Origin: Cynocephalus volans
Lineage: Eukaryota > Chordata > Mammalia > Dermoptera > Cynocephalidae
Assembly (NCBI RefSeq): GCF_027409185.1
Contig: NC_084469.1
Coordinates: 34,772,293-34,836,292, forward strand
Direction: 5' to 3'
DNA length: 64,000 nucleotides
Shown: positions 17,850 to 30,529 of the stretch, one piece after another
How positions within the stretch are numbered: position 1 is the stretch's first letter
Layout of the letters: each line of letters opens with the position of its first letter
Program-made: the position numbers and the translations under genes
The notes under the pieces: generated by a model
Told to the model about the DNA's origin: nothing
The model's database searches: none
Seen by the model: only the letters and a program-made list of their open reading frames with translations

Positions 17850-20406
17850 GCACAGTTGTCTTGTTGGTTTATTGGCCTAGAGAGTTGGACACACACACAA
17901 ATGCGGAGATAAATATCGGCCAGTATCTTTAAATCTGGGTCCTCACTACGTGTAGAGCTAGTCTGTAGAATTCTAAATCCTGCGTGCTGTGGCACAGAAC
18001 CAGTGGCCCTCCCACTCTGCCATCACCCTTCCTCCCAGGGAACACGGGAAAAGGGCACAAACTGACAAGACTTGACCATTTTCAAAAGACGAAATTGCAA
18101 AATCCCAAATTTCCAGCATCTGAAACTCACAGTATTCAAAATCCCCAGCTCAAATACATATATTTTAATCTCCATTTTGCCACAATCTCATTTGTTGCCC
18201 AGAGCCACCAAATTCTGGAAGCTATTTTCCTTAATCATATTTTCAAAAAAATAAATGCCTACAATTTCAACTCTCCCAAAATGTCCATGATTTTGGAATT
18301 TTGACCTATTCTGAAAATCAAATTCCCAGGTCCATCGCAGCCCCTTCCATTCTCCTCAGAGGAATACAGGTTAAGGATATAGGGGACTGTCACCACACCT
18401 GTCCCCTGCCTCCAGGCCTTCCTCAGTCTCTCTTGTGGTTCCGCTGTATACATAGATATATATAATTTGTGTGTAGATATATATATGTATTCTTTATTAT
18501 GTATTTTTTCGCAGTTTTTCTAAAGTGCCAGAAACAAGATTTGTGGGAATTTTTAGTGATTTTTTTTTTTGTTTTTTCCCTGTTTGAAACTTTTTCCCCC
18601 TTTAAAAATTGGAACTTGGTACATTCAGTAGGAAATTCTTCACTCGGGTTGTGGCCAAGACCAAGAAAAGTGCAAAGAGACAGAGGAGGAATGAAGGAGT
18701 GACTCCTCCGTGGTTAACATTCGGGGAGCCTGTCGAAAACCTCCCACTTCCTATACGTTGAGGGTAACGTGGGGGAAGAGGATGCTCCTGGCCCTCCCCC
18801 AAACTCACCTCCCTCCAAAAGCCGTGATCTTGCCCTCTCTGCCATTGCCGAGAGGGCAGCCATCTTGGCCCCAAAAAACAGTAGCTGGGGAAAAGGCTGC
18901 CATTTTGATGACAGCAACATTTCCCCTTTTAAAACTTCACTCCTCTAATTCCCGTTCGTCAGATTTGCTCCCCCAAACTGGCTCTCCCCTTGTGAGCTGG
19001 TTTTTTTTTTTTTTTTCCCTTGAGGAGGAGGTGGGTGGGATGGGAAATGTTCATCCAATCACAGAGCAGGGAGGCCCAGTTTTAAAAGAGAATTAGGAGC
19101 AAACATTTCTTCATCTCCCCCACTGGAAGGAAACATAGGGACCCCTGACCAGGGTTAACTAGTGCAAATTAGGGATTAGGGACTATTTAAGGTCCCTGCA
19201 CCCCATCCTAGGCTGGGATCTTTGGGTGTGGGGAACTGAGTCAAAGATGGGGTGTAAGGTGCTATTTTGGAGGGAAAGTTGGTGGGGATACCCCAAAGCC
19301 CACCAGGAAAGTAAGATGGTTCCCCCAAAACCATCTGGAGTGATCAGTGAGGGAAGCGACACTGGGGAAGATGGGGGTAAAGGTAAGGATGGAAGGTCAT
19401 GTGCAAATCTTGGGCTTATCCACCCATCCAAACCACATCATTTTTCTGGCTATTTGGTCTAGTTTGGGAGAAACCATCAGGCAAAAAACAGGGAGAAAGT
19501 AGGTTCCCTTTTCCATCCTTGGAGCTCTTCCCACCTTGCCCCCAAATCTGGTTTAGTCCAGAAGAGGCCATGTGTAGAGGCAGGAAGAGGTGTGATCTAA
19601 TCACCTCTTTTGCCTTGGAAGAATCTAGGGCTCACTGGATTTGGGGGGTCAAGATAGGACCAAGATTTCCCTGCCCTGGGCTGGGAAAATGCTCAGCCAT
19701 GGAACGGAGGGGTAGCCCTCCCCGCAGCGCCTCCCTGACCTGGATTGGGAGAGGCCACCTCCAAAGTCTAGGAGTATGGGGAGGAATATGGAAGATCCAA
19801 AGGCATGGAAGCCAAGGAAGGCATGGCATCTTAACATGAAGGAAACAGGGACATAGAAACCCACCCTTGGGAAGAACGGAATCCAAAGCCATGCTCCCAG
19901 GTCGGTGGGGTCAGGGATCACAATGGTCTGGTCCAGGCCCTGGGCCACAAAGAATGGAATGTGCTAGGAAGCATCTGGGGAAGGGCTTAGAGAAAGTTTC
20001 AGAACGAGGTGGGATTATTAGGTGAGAGAGATGGTTTCCCCCTAGGTTTATGAATCAGGGGAGCAGGTTAGACATTCAGAGCTGGTGGGGGCCATGAGTA
20101 GAGATTCAGATAAGTATATTGCTCAGTTGCCCCAAGGGCTGGAGACGGGATGGGAGTTGGCCCTGCCCCTCATGGAGGCCATTCCCCAGAGGAAGATTGA
20201 GAGGGGAACCACCAAAGATCCCTTCCCAGGAGATGGGAAAACTACAATCTCACACAAAGCAGCCTGACCCCTGAGCTCCAGGGCCCCCCCAAGTCCCTGC
20301 ACAAGAGTGTGGAGGGGCTCCCAAGGGGCAGGGAGGCCAGGGAGCTGGTAGTGGTAGGGGTTCAGGGAGGGTAGCATCTGGTGAAAGGGGCATCTGGCCT
20401 CAGAGC
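17850..20406 (-). other. ZBTB4: ZBTB4 3'UTR
   Basis: About 2.5 kb without introns or repeats of the SINE classes seen elsewhere. It contains T-rich/AT-rich runs (18440-18600) and short G-rich runs. No coding-like frame is seen on either strand. The unusual lack of repeats suggests constraint. Confidence 0.6.
17868..17873 (-). terminator. ZBTB4: ZBTB4 poly(A) signal AATAAA (minus strand)
   Basis: TTTATT on the plus strand gives AATAAA on the minus strand. It implies a ~2.5 kb ZBTB4 3'UTR and a gap of about 1.7 kb to the convergent CHRNB1 3' end. Choice among hexamers is inferred. Confidence 0.5.
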
Positions 20407-23400
20407 TCACCCCACATCTCCCTTCTGGGTTCTCTCAACCCCTGCCCTTTCCCCTTCTCCCTTAGGGGGAACTGGTGGAGGAAGAGTTGGGGGGGGTGGA
20501 GTCGGGGGGGTAGGGGGTGCTGCTTGAGGATTCACTGTGTAGCCAAAGACCCCTGGTAGGAAGGGAAGGGCCCCCCCACCCTTCTCATCAGGTAGGACCA
20601 TGTTGAGTGCAACTGGGAGAGCGGCCAAGTTGCTGAAGTTGTAAGGATAGGCGGCAAGGAGCTGGGGGCCGTAGACAAGCGGGTAGGGCTCAGGGTAAAA
20701 GGTGACTTTGGCAGCCCCCATCCCCTCCATCCGGTCCCCCTCCCCAGCACCCACTGGCCCCTCACCCCCAGGTTTTCCCCTGCTACCACCAGGTTCCCGG
20801 CTGCCCCCAATCAGGGCTAGTGGGAACTCCTGCATAGGCGGGTACGCGTAGCTGCACCCCCCTGCCACCGCCTGGGGCTCCTCACCCCCTGAGATGACAG
20901 GGTCCTGGAGTGAGGCGGTCTCAGAAGCTTCCTCAGCAGCAGCACTCCCGCCGCCTGCCTCCCCACTGGATGAGGAGACTTGCATCTCTTGGGGGGCCTC
21001 TTCTTTGACCTCCCCGGGCCTGGTGCCAGTGCTGCCTTTGGAATAGGCAATGACAGGTGTGGGGGTGCCCCCAGGCCGCTCAGCAGTGTGCCTCTGCCCA
21101 TGGCGGCTCAGGGCAGCTGCTGTCTTGCACACCTTGGCGCAGTTGGGGCAGGTGAAGCGGGTGGAAGGCCTCCTTCCAGCCCGGGAGCTGTGGGAGCCCC
21201 CACTGTGGGCCTCCTGGTGCTTGTGCAGCTTCCTCAGGGTGGCAAAGGTCTGGGCACAGTCCCCGCAGCGGTGCCTCCGCTCACCGCGGGCACGCCCTGC
21301 TGGGCCCTCGGCCGCTGGGGTCTCCTCCCAGCTCCTCCGTTCCAGCTTCTGCCTCCAGCGTGGTGGCCGGCGACCCCGAGGCATCCCACTGCTCCCACTG
21401 CTAGCACCACCAGCAGCTCCAGACTTGCGTTTAGGCTTGTATGAGTAGTACGGCCTCCAGAGCTGGTCCTCCCCACCAGCCTTTGATTCCTCCTCGTCCT
21501 CCTCTTCCTCTTCCTCGTCTTCCTCCTCTTCATCCTCCTCCTCACTCTCCTCCACCTCCTCTCCGCTCAACTCCCCAGGATGCAGGTCAGTTTCTGAGAT
21601 GCGGCGCTTGACAATGGCCTCCTCCCCGATTCGCACAGTGATCTGACACAGTGGAGGTGGAGCCTGTAGCTGAGAGGGGCCCCGGCCAGGCCCTGCGGGG
21701 GTACCCCCACTGCCACCAATCCCACCCACTGGCTTGGCGGTGTAAGTCAGAGTCCTCCCGGCCCGTGGATTTCGGCCCTTGGCCTCCTCCATGGCCGTGG
21801 CCGGCCCTGCGGCCGTGGCTGGGCTGACAGCTGTGGCTGGGCTGGTGGGTGTGGCTACAGGCTCAGGGGGAGGAGGTGGGTACTCTCGTTTCTTGGGGGG
21901 CCTTGGGGGAGCAGTGTAAGTGATGACCGAGGCAGCCTGGGACCCTCCTGTGTTGGCCGCCCCACTCCCTGCTCCACCACTGCTACTGCCCCCATGGACA
22001 ATGACAGAGGGAGCTGGGTGAGCAAAAGTGATGACAGAGGGTGGGGGTCCAGGCTCTGGGGCAGGTGGGGGTCCAGGTGGTGGGCTGGCTGGCATTGCCG
22101 CAGGGGCCGGTGTGTTGAGGTTTGGAGAAAGGGGGGCTTCGGGGGCTCCCTGGCTGTAGGTCTTGTAGGGCCGCTTGGCTGCCCGCATGGGGAGCAGGCG
22201 GTACAGCTTAAGGGTGTTGAGCTTGGGCTTGTAGCCTCCGTTGGGTGTCTTCTCACTGGCTAGTAGGCCCGGGCTAATGCCATGGAAGGCTCGCTGGTGG
22301 GTCTTCAGGTTATAGTAAGTGACAAAGGTCTCCCAGCAGAAGATGCACTGATACCTGGGCGAGGACAGCAGGGAATAGGACAGAAACAGCCACTTGAGTT
22401 AGGGGCCCCAAAGCCAGGGCCTCAGCTTCTCATGACCTCCAGTGCCTTCCACTCAAACCTGTAACTCCCACAGCCACTTGCTCAGCCTCCCTTCCTACTG
22501 CTTGTCTCACCCTGCCAGCTTCAGGAGGGGCACCAGTCCAGCTCAGCACCCCCCACTGGCTGTGAGACTGTAGGCCTCAGCTGTTCCAGCTGTGTGCTGG
22601 GAATAATCACACATCCTACCTAACCCACAAAGCCTTCCCTGGGAGCACAAATGACAGAATGGGGAAATGACTTACGAACAGGGACACACTATGGAAATAC
22701 AAGGCACTGTTCTGAATATTATAACTATCCGTGAACATGCCTGCATTTCCACAGTCCTCTCCTGGGAGGGCAACTTTCTTTCCTTCTAGGCTGTCCCCAC
22801 AGCACCAAGCCAGGAGATGGCATGTAGAGGTGCTAAGAAACATCAGCTGAACTGGGGCTGGAGGGAGACAGACGGGTGAGTGGTGGTAGCAGGGGCCAGG
22901 GTGTGAGCGGGCCAGTCTCAGGATGACTTCCCAGGCCCCGCACTCTGCCCATTCCCTCCCTTGTCCCTGGGGTCTCTGAGTACTGCCCGCTGCCCACCCC
23001 ACCCCAGCCACAGGCCACTCACCTGCGCTCCCCGGTGTGCCACACCTCATGCTTGGTGCGGTACTCAGCCAGGGCGAACACCTTCTCGCAGTAGCGGCAG
23101 GGGTACTTCCTCCGCCACGAGTGTACATTGCTGTGCCGCTTCAGGCTGGACAGCGTCACGTAGGAGCGCTCGCAGGCCGCGCACACATACAGAACGTGGC
23201 CGCCCACCACCTTCACCACGTGCTCAGGGCCACCTCGGAAGCCCACTGGTGGGGGCACGGCTGAGGCGTCCACTCCCGCAGGACCACCAGGGCCAGAGCC
23301 CCCAGCTCCCAGCCCTGCAGACCCCCGAGTACTGCCCCCTCGTTGGCACTGGGCCTCATGGGTCTGCAGCCGCTTGGGATGGATGAAGCTTTTTCCACAT

Positions 23401-24122
23401 CGGGGGCAGGGGAGGGGCCGCCGGGGCACAGGGGGCTGCGAATCAGGGGCTGGGGCATTGGCCCTGTCACCCTCCCACTCCCCAGCTGGCCTAGGCCCAG
23501 GCCCAAAGCTGTCCTCTTCAGGCTGTGAGGTGGCCATGGGGACTGGGGCAGGAGGTACCCAGGCATCGCCTCCCTCCCCCAGGCCTTGCAGGCGGGAGAT
23601 GCCCAGACGCCGCCCCAGAGCTCCAATCTCTGCCACAGCTGCCCCGTCCCCTCCGCCGCCAGGTAGTGCAAGCCGGGCACTATAGATGAAGTTGAGGACA
23701 TCAGAGAAGGCAGCTGCTGGGACCCCTGGCAGCTCCAGGACCCGGGGCGGGGATGAAGCAGAGGGAGAGGCTGGAGGGGGAGAGGAGGAGGAAGAGGAAG
23801 AAGAGGATGAGGAAGAGGAGGAGGAGGAGGATGAAGAGGAGGAGGAGGAGGAGGAGGAAGAGGAGGAAGAGGCAGCTGTGGTGGCAGCAGGGTTGGGAGT
23901 CGAGCCCCCAGTAACTGGTGGGAGGGGCAGTGGGGCTGAAGCAAGCAGGGCCTCTCTGAAGAAGGGACTAGAAGCAGCCAGGACACTGCGGTGAGCAGGG
24001 AACTTGGTGTCTCCGGCTATGAGGGTGACGTCACAGAAGAGTCCACGAAGCCGCTGCTCATTGAGCTGGCGCAGGACGGCAGGGGCATGGGATGGGTCTG
24101 TCACCTCTGCAGGGGGGGGCAT
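20407..24122 (-). CDS. ZBTB4: ZBTB4 (KAISO-like zinc finger protein 1), 2 coding exons
   Basis: Coding exons on the minus strand: 24122-23023 (1100 nt) and 22354-20407 (1948 nt), with GT-AG borders and phase 2; 1015 aa. Residues 1-~165 form the BTB/POZ domain, interrupted by a run of 30 serines (plus-strand 23781-23870). C2H2-type fingers lie near residues 237, 312, 340 and 368. Fingers 2-4 (CAACERSY, CRYCEKVF, CIFCWETF) are the Kaiso-like methyl-CpG-reading block, and the exon junction falls between fingers 3 and 4. Two more fingers lie near 727 and 765 (CGDCAQTF, CPNCAKVC). An acidic Glu run sits near residues 630-660 and the C-terminus is Pro-rich. The family represses transcription by binding methylated CpG and a specific unmethylated motif. 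The start ATG is 9 nt inside its exon, in a gccATGc context. Confidence 0.96.
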
Positions 24123-24580
24123 GGCGCCAGCCTAGACAGTTGGAGAAGAGGCCAGGGAGAGTCTCAGAGTCTGGGCAGAGGGCAGGGGTGTCTAAGATCA
24201 GGGAAGTGAGCTGGGAGGGGAGCAGAGGCTGCTGGTCAGAAACTAGTAGAAAGCTGAATAACTTCGGGTCACAGAAGTCAGGGGTTAACCCTTAGCTACC
24301 CATGTCTGGCCAATGTCTAAGAGAAGTATGTCTAACATCTGGGACTGAAAAGGCCAGGGATACCTCAGGTCCTGCTGAAGGCCAAGGGGTCATGACCTCC
24401 AAAGTCACAGACTAGAGAGGTAAGCGATGGAATCTCTCTCATTGGAAGGAGGAGGAAGCCCCCACGACGACTGATAACCATTTCGCAGACCTCCCCAGCC
24501 TAGACAAAATGGCCACCCTTGCTGGCCTGCTGCCTGAGGTCTAATTTCTCCTAGCTGCAGTCCTCTGGGCCCCCTCTCAC

Positions 24581-24651
24581 CTGAGAGCACAGTCAACATG
24601 GAGTACAGCACGGGGTGGCTCAGTAAGTCCCTTCTGCCGGGCTTTGTGCTT
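24581..24651 (-). other. ZBTB4: Probable ZBTB4 5'UTR exon (71 nt)
   Basis: On the minus strand a pyrimidine-rich acceptor (ttctccacag at 24661-24652) and a strong donor (CAG|GTGAGAG at 24580) bound 71 nt. The next acceptor is ctgtctag at 24139-24132, in front of the ATG exon. The exon carries an ATG at 24599-24597. It is recognised by splice signals and position only; RNA evidence was not available. Confidence 0.6.
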
Positions 24652-24925
24652 CTGTGGAGAAACAGAAACCACGTCAGGTGAACCTAGAAGAAGAGGCAGG
24701 AGTTGGTCCTCGGGAAGGGAACTGGGAAGGAAAGGACCCAAGGAAATGGGGAGTGGCATAGCTGTCAGTTGAGGTCTGACAGGACACCTGGGCTGTTTTG
24801 CAGATCCTGACGCCTCCCAGGAGCCTCTGTCAGGTTGTTTAGCTACGTCCAATCAGACCCAGGAGGTCACACGGATTATTGCCAAGTCTGGTTCTGGTGG
24901 CCCAGCGAAGTACAGCAACAAGGTA

Positions 24926-25061
24926 ATTTGCATATTCCCAGTCCACCTCCAAACAATACAGCAGCACAGTTCAATCCCATAAGTTCAGGGAAGCCTGTCA
25001 GATCACTCTCAAGTCCCTTTGGCCCAATCCTCAGAGCTAAAAGGAAATCAAAGATTTGCAT
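24926..25061. promoter_or_regulatory. Pair of POU octamer motifs in the ZBTB4 intron
   Basis: Two exact ATTTGCAT octamers at 24926-24933 and 25054-25061, with a related CTGCATATC at about 25087. The surrounding 300 bp match no repeat I recognise. Enhancer role is inferred. Confidence 0.3.
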
Positions 25062-26094
25062 GTTGTCTTTTATCACAATGGTCTCATCTGCATATCAAAC
25101 TAGATTGGCATGAGCTTTTTTTATTGGACCAAGCTGCTAGATATTTAAATTAGCAGAGGACCTCTCACACTCCCCCAGCCCATAAATCTTAGAGGGAGTT
25201 TCTGGCCCAGGTGCCAGGTGACCACTGAAGACCACTGATGCATATCCAAGTACCAGCTCACTCCAGTGTCTGGAGGGAACCAGATGGGCCACCATGCTGG
25301 GCATGAGAAGGCTTAGGTCCCACTCCTTACTCTGAGACCTGATAGCCTAGTGATTTGGGCTTAAAAAATGGGGGAGAATGCAACCCCTACCTCATCTCTT
25401 GCTGGGAGGCTCATCCAAAAGGCATAGCAAGCAACCCAAATGCAAGCTACGGCAGTCACCAGCTTAGAAAGCACCTCACAGCGGCTTTTCCCCATGGGCA
25501 CCGCCAGAGCCTTGGGTTGCCACTTTTCAGTTGAAGATCTGAGCTCCAGAGCCATATAGTAACTTATCCAAAGTTATGCAGAGCTGGTTATAACAGGTGG
25601 GGCCTGTTTGCAAATCCAGGCCTGCTAACATGAGGGTGGAGCTCTTGGGCCCCTCTCATCCACCCTCCAGAAAGCCTGGGAGGTCTCGCCTCTTTTGCAG
25701 GGCATCTTTCTGAATGCCTTGGGTCATGAATGTCCTCAGAGGTATCCTGCATCAGGAGTTCCTCAGACAATTTCTGCCCCTCAAAAATTATTTTTTTCCC
25801 CTATATTACTCATACTATCTGGACTAAAAGGCCTCCCCCATTTCGTGTTTCCCAGAAGATTATTCTGACACCTCTCCTGGTCAGAAATGAGGTAAATAGG
25901 GGTGATATTCAAAAACTTTATCAACCCCGATTATCAACCCTGACTGCGAGGTACAGACCCGGTACTGGGTCAAGTGTTACCCCACTAGTTGCTGGATTGC
26001 AGATAGATCGGGAATCTTGGGGAAGGGGCACTTCCCTGTGCATGAGCTGGTGATCAGGCCTCCCACTCCCTTCCTTGATAGCCCCCAGCCCACT

Positions 26095-26320
26095 GGGACT
26101 CCAAGAATCAGTGCTTTATATTATCTCATTTGCTTTTCATTACTACCCTGAGAGGTAGCAGTTAGCTTCCCCACTGTAAAATGCCAGACTAAGGCTCAGA
26201 GATACTAGGTAGCTCGCCCAAGGACATATGACAAGTTAGTAGCAGGGCTGGGATCTGATCCCAGAAAGTTTGGCTCCATAGCCTGTGTTCCTGATGACTC
26301 CACCACACCCTGATGAAGGA
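26095..26320 (-). repeat. MIR SINE (reverse)
   Basis: Reverse MIR text: ...cccaaggacatatgacaagttagtagcagggctgggatctgat.... Confidence 0.75.
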
Positions 26321-26619
26321 CACGTTTGCAGCCCCCACCAGGGCATCGCTGGTCCACCTGGCGCCTTTGTGTGGTTGTTGTATATTAAATGAGTTAATAA
26401 CTGGCAGTACCTAGATCTTGGAACTTGGCCCCAGAAAATGGTGGGGGGAAGTGGTGAAGAAAAAGAGACAGGAATCGGGCTTCATGGTAGGTTTGGTGGC
26501 TCTGTGGTTTTAACTTTTTTATTTGTTTGTTCTTACCATTTCTCTGCTCTTGACTGCCTGTGTGACCTCAGAGGTGCCACTGAGGTGGAGATCTGAGCAC
26601 GGTCACCAGATACATTCTA

Positions 26620-26930
26620 TCTTTTGCTGTTCCCTCCTCCTGGAATGTTCTTTCCCCCAGATATCTTCGTGCCTCACGGCCCCACCTCAAGCCTTGACTT
26701 AAAAGTCACTTCCCTGGAGGCCTTCCTTGGCCACCCCACACCTCCCAAAACTTCTATCCCCCTAGTTTATTTTTCTCTTTGGCACTTAGTAAAACATATT
26801 GCTCATTTATCTCTAGAATGTAAGCTTGGAGGGGGAGGGTAGGGATTTTTGTCTGCTTGGTTCATTGCAGTATCTCCAGATCTTAGAACAGTGCCTAGTA
26901 CAAAACAGGAGGTTAAAATTTTTTTTTGTT
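26620..26930 (+). repeat. L2 LINE 3' end
   Basis: Typical L2 3' text: ggaatgttctttcccccag, cttccttggccacccc, agaatgtaagcttggagg, cttagaacagtgcctagtac. Confidence 0.8.
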
Positions 26931-27191
26931 GTTGTTAAATGGATGAACCTGCCCTCAAAGTCTGCCTGGAGTTCGTCCACCCTCAGGAAGGAAGCCATGC
27001 TCAGTGCCAGACTGAGTTGGCCAGGAGCTGGGGATGATGAATATAACTTGACCACTTCTGGGGCATTCAGAATTTGCCTGATATGCTTCCATGCATTGCC
27101 TCATTTAATGATGTCCTCAAAACAGCCACCCACAGCAGGTATCAGATACTCCAAAAAGTCTGTGGAAAAATGGAATTAAAAGATAATACAA

Positions 27192-27290
27192 GGGCTGGCT
27201 GGTTAACTCACTTGGTTAGAGCACGGTGCTGATAACACCAAGTTCAAGGGTTCAAATCCCCGTTCCAGCCAGCCATCAAAAAATATACAC
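27192..27290 (+). mobile_element. tRNA-Ile-like SINE monomer
   Basis: GGGCTGGCTGGTTAACTCACTTGG head and B-box GGTTCAAATCCCC. It lies directly upstream of a second monomer. Confidence 0.85.
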
Positions 27291-27296
27291 ATATAG

Positions 27297-27393
27297 GTCT
27301 GGCTGGTTAGCTCAGCTGGTTAGAGTGCAGTGTTATTACTGCAAGGGCAAGGGTTCAGATCCCCATACCGGCCAACTGCCAAAAAAAAAAAAA
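27297..27393 (+). mobile_element. tRNA-Ile-like SINE monomer
   Basis: GTCTGGCTGGTTAGCTCAGCTGG head, B-box GGTTCAGATCCCC, poly(A) of 13. Adjacent to the previous copy in the same orientation. Confidence 0.85.
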
Positions 27394-27429
27394 TGGACTA
27401 AAAAAACCCCCAAATCTCTCCATGAACTT

Positions 27430-27560
27430 TTTGCATACTTAGATTATCCCAATTTTACAGACAAGGAAACTGAGGCTCGGAGAGGGATGTACCTTGCTCA
27501 AGTCACACAGCTTGTAAGTAGCAGAGTGAAGATTTGAATATAGGCCCAGCCGACCCCAGA
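27430..27560 (-). repeat. MIR SINE (reverse)
   Basis: ttttacagacaaggaaactg, aggctcggagagggatg and cacacagcttgtaagtagc are reverse MIR features. Confidence 0.75.
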
Positions 27561-27889
27561 TGCTAAATCTTTCCCTCTGCCATACTGCTGGATCTTGCCC
27601 TGAAGGGGCCTATGGCCAGCCAGCTGGTTACATAAATCACCACACAAGGTCTCACGTGCTAAGTGCTAAATGTGTCATGTCTGACTCCACCCTTTCCCTC
27701 GCTCCCACATCCAGCAGTCACCAAGTCTGGCCGAAACTGCAGCAGAGCTTGGGAATGGCTCTAGAAGCTTTCCCTTCAACCCACCTCTGGCCCGCAAACT
27801 GCGCAGGTCCTCATTAACACTCACATGGTCCAAGGCCATGGCCTCCTAGCTATCCCCCTCCCTCAAGGCCTACCTTCTGCCCAGCCTTA

Positions 27890-28285
27890 ACTCTCCCACT
27901 GACAGTTAATGTCCCTAACCTTACGAAGCTCAGTTACTATCATTCCTGGGCTCAAAAACTTTCACTGGTCCCACTGCCTTCAGAATAAAGTTCAAATTCC
28001 TCCACCAGCACTCAAGGGTTCTACAATCTTCCTTCGTAATCTCGCCTTATGTTATTCTTTCTTCAAACACCCAGTGCGTTCGCCAACCTGCACATGTCCC
28101 ACACCTTCATGCCTTTGTCAATGCTGAGTTTCCTGTCAGAAATGCCCTTTCCCCAAGCTCTTCTCAAAATCCCTCCAAAAATGTTAAGATCTAACTCAAA
28201 TGCCACCTCCTTCTTGGCCCTCCCTGACTCACAGAACAAGGACAATCTGTCCTTCCTCTGACTCATCAACATTTTGTGCCCCTCA
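27890..28285 (+). repeat. L2 LINE fragment
   Basis: Resembles L2 3' text: ctgccttcagaataaagttc, gccctttccccaagctcttc, aaatgccacctccttcttgg. Confidence 0.7.
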
Positions 28286-28484
28286 GGCCAGCACCCACAT
28301 TATACAGCAGCAGAGATTTAGGTTCTCATGCCTGAGGCCGGGACTCCCTGAGCACTGCCGCAGCATTCAGGCCTTCTGAAATGGACTGATGCAGGTGCTA
28401 AGTGCCCCAGAACTGGGGGAGAAGTGTGTATGAGTGCGTGGAGCGCAAAGAGAGATCCACTGAATGCTCCAGAAGGGCAGCAGA

Positions 28485-28725
28485 GTACAGCAGTTAAAAG
28501 CATAGATCTGGAACCTGACTGCCTGGGTTCAAATACAGCTTTATCTCTTACTAATTAAAAGTGACTTTGGGCAAATTACTTAACTTCTTTGGGCTTCAGT
28601 TGCCTTGCCTGAAAAAGAAAGGTAATTAGAGCACCTACTTCTGGTGTGGGTGATTATATGTAAAAGTACTGAGAGCAGTGCCTGGTACACAGTCAGTGCT
28701 AAATAAGTGTTTACTGCTATTGCTC
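28485..28725 (+). repeat. MIR SINE, near full length
   Basis: Starts with cagcagttaaaagcatagat and runs through ggaacctgactgcctgggtt, gggcaaattacttaac and cagtgcctggtacacagtca. Confidence 0.85.
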
Positions 28726-30529
28726 TCAGCAAAGCCCCAAGCAGGGGATTCTCAGTGCTCGCAGAGGGCTGCTAGGCTGGCACAGGCACAGCCCCCAAAC
28801 CGTAGCTACTTTCCAGGTCCGTTTCCCTTGTGCTGATGGAAGACAGGTAGGGCAAGTAATGAGCCTCAATTTACAGACGAAGAACTGAGGTTCACTCAGG
28901 GAAGGTGCCAGTGAGGAAGTGGTAGAACGGCCAGAACTCCTCAGTTCTAGTCCAGGGCTCCTTCTCCTTCACCAGGCCGCAGTCATGCACCTGTTGTGCA
29001 GGCCTCACACAGCAGCCAGCCCCCTCCCCGCCCCCCAAGCCAGAGGGCCTGGCCATAGTGCCCGCTCATCCTCCTTGTATATACATCCTCACAGCCAGGC
29101 CAGCGCAGTACACAGTGGTGTGCATGATCGGAGTGTGCACACACACACACACACACCTCTACAGAAGGGCCCAGGCCCCAAAGGTGAGGAAAACCTGTTC
29201 TGAGGAATCTGCCTACTGAGCAAATTCCGTTCAAGGCCCTTCCACAGTCACAGGAGTGGGGCCCAGTGTGCGTCAGAGATACCCGCAAGGGGGGCAGAGA
29301 AAAACAGGGCGAAGCTGGGGGAGGAGACTGAAAACTTCACGTTTCTTTTTTCCATTTTAGTGACAAGAGTCACACCCGACCTTTACATAAACATGGCCAA
29401 GGAGCCACTCTGTCTAAGCTCACTTCCCTTGCAGCCGCCCAGCCTCTCCTCCCGGTGACCCTGACACGCCAGGCGGGCCGGTTGAGGGGCAAGCACACTG
29501 ATCCTGCAAGAGACTAGGCAGGCCACCCTGACACCACCCGTGCCTCCCGCCTGCTGCCCCTGCTCTGCCCCATATTTATCTCCCCGCTTTCCTCATAGCA
29601 CATCCCCACAGCAGCCCCACACTGCCACTTAAGCACACAGAAGACAGGCACGCACACGCAGCCTGCGGCTGGGCTCTTGGGTCTGAGGCCCACACTGCCC
29701 TTGACACGCCACCTCCCTCCCCACGAGTGTTTTCTGACCAGCTCATCTCCCAGCCCAACAGCCCAGACAGGCTCCCACAAACAACGTCACAAAAGAATCC
29801 CGTGGAGAATGTTGCAAACACACAACCTTCCCCTTGCTTGGCTGCCCACGATCCCATAAACACAACTGGCACATCCCACCCAGAGCCCCTCACCCCAGTG
29901 CCAGCTGACCCACAGGCACTGAGACACACCCTGGGGATTCTCACTCCCCTCGTGATCGGTGGGATCTGAGTTCTAGATGTGCAACCCCCACGCAACTCGC
30001 TCATCAGACACCCAAGCCCATCCATCGGCCTGTCCTCACCTCGACTGGACCACACCTCAGCAGGGACCCAGATGTGACACCTTGTGACTCAAAGGTTCAA
30101 AACCACCCCCTCCAAATGAGCAAATACACCCTGCATTCTGGTGCCCTCCGCAACACTCACACCACACCAGCTATGCAAAAAGCAACAGTTCATACACAGT
30201 TCATATGTGCAGCACTAGACATACGTGCAAGAAAACACATGCTGGTAGAAAACATACACACAACCCCACATGGAACTAACTCCAAACTCAGCATATTGTG
30301 CCCTGCTTAGAATGCCCATCTGTCACCCAAAGCCACAGGGCCACATCTTGTAATTCTGCCCCACAACATCGGACACCCTTCCTGGCTTTCTACCTCCATA
30401 GCCCAGGGAGGGCCCCACCCGGACCCCTGACTGCCAGACTAGCAAACGGTGGTGCCCAGGAGAGGTTTACCTTGTCCCACGACACAGCACGAGACACAAA
30501 ATCGCCAAGACCCACAGTCACAACCCTGC

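Larger units (their letters stand above)
24652..30500 (-). other. ZBTB4 upstream intron, gene-free
   Basis: No coding gene is supported. It holds MIR and L2 fragments, two SINEs and two octamer motifs (all listed separately). 28960-30480 is C-rich with a short (CA)n at 29138-29154, and I see nothing functional there. Confidence 0.55.

Noticed and set aside
20980-24209. Several plus-strand frames of 90-154 aa opposite ZBTB4 exons
   Set aside because: Mirror frames of the coding exons, including poly-Glu opposite the serine run; no own features.
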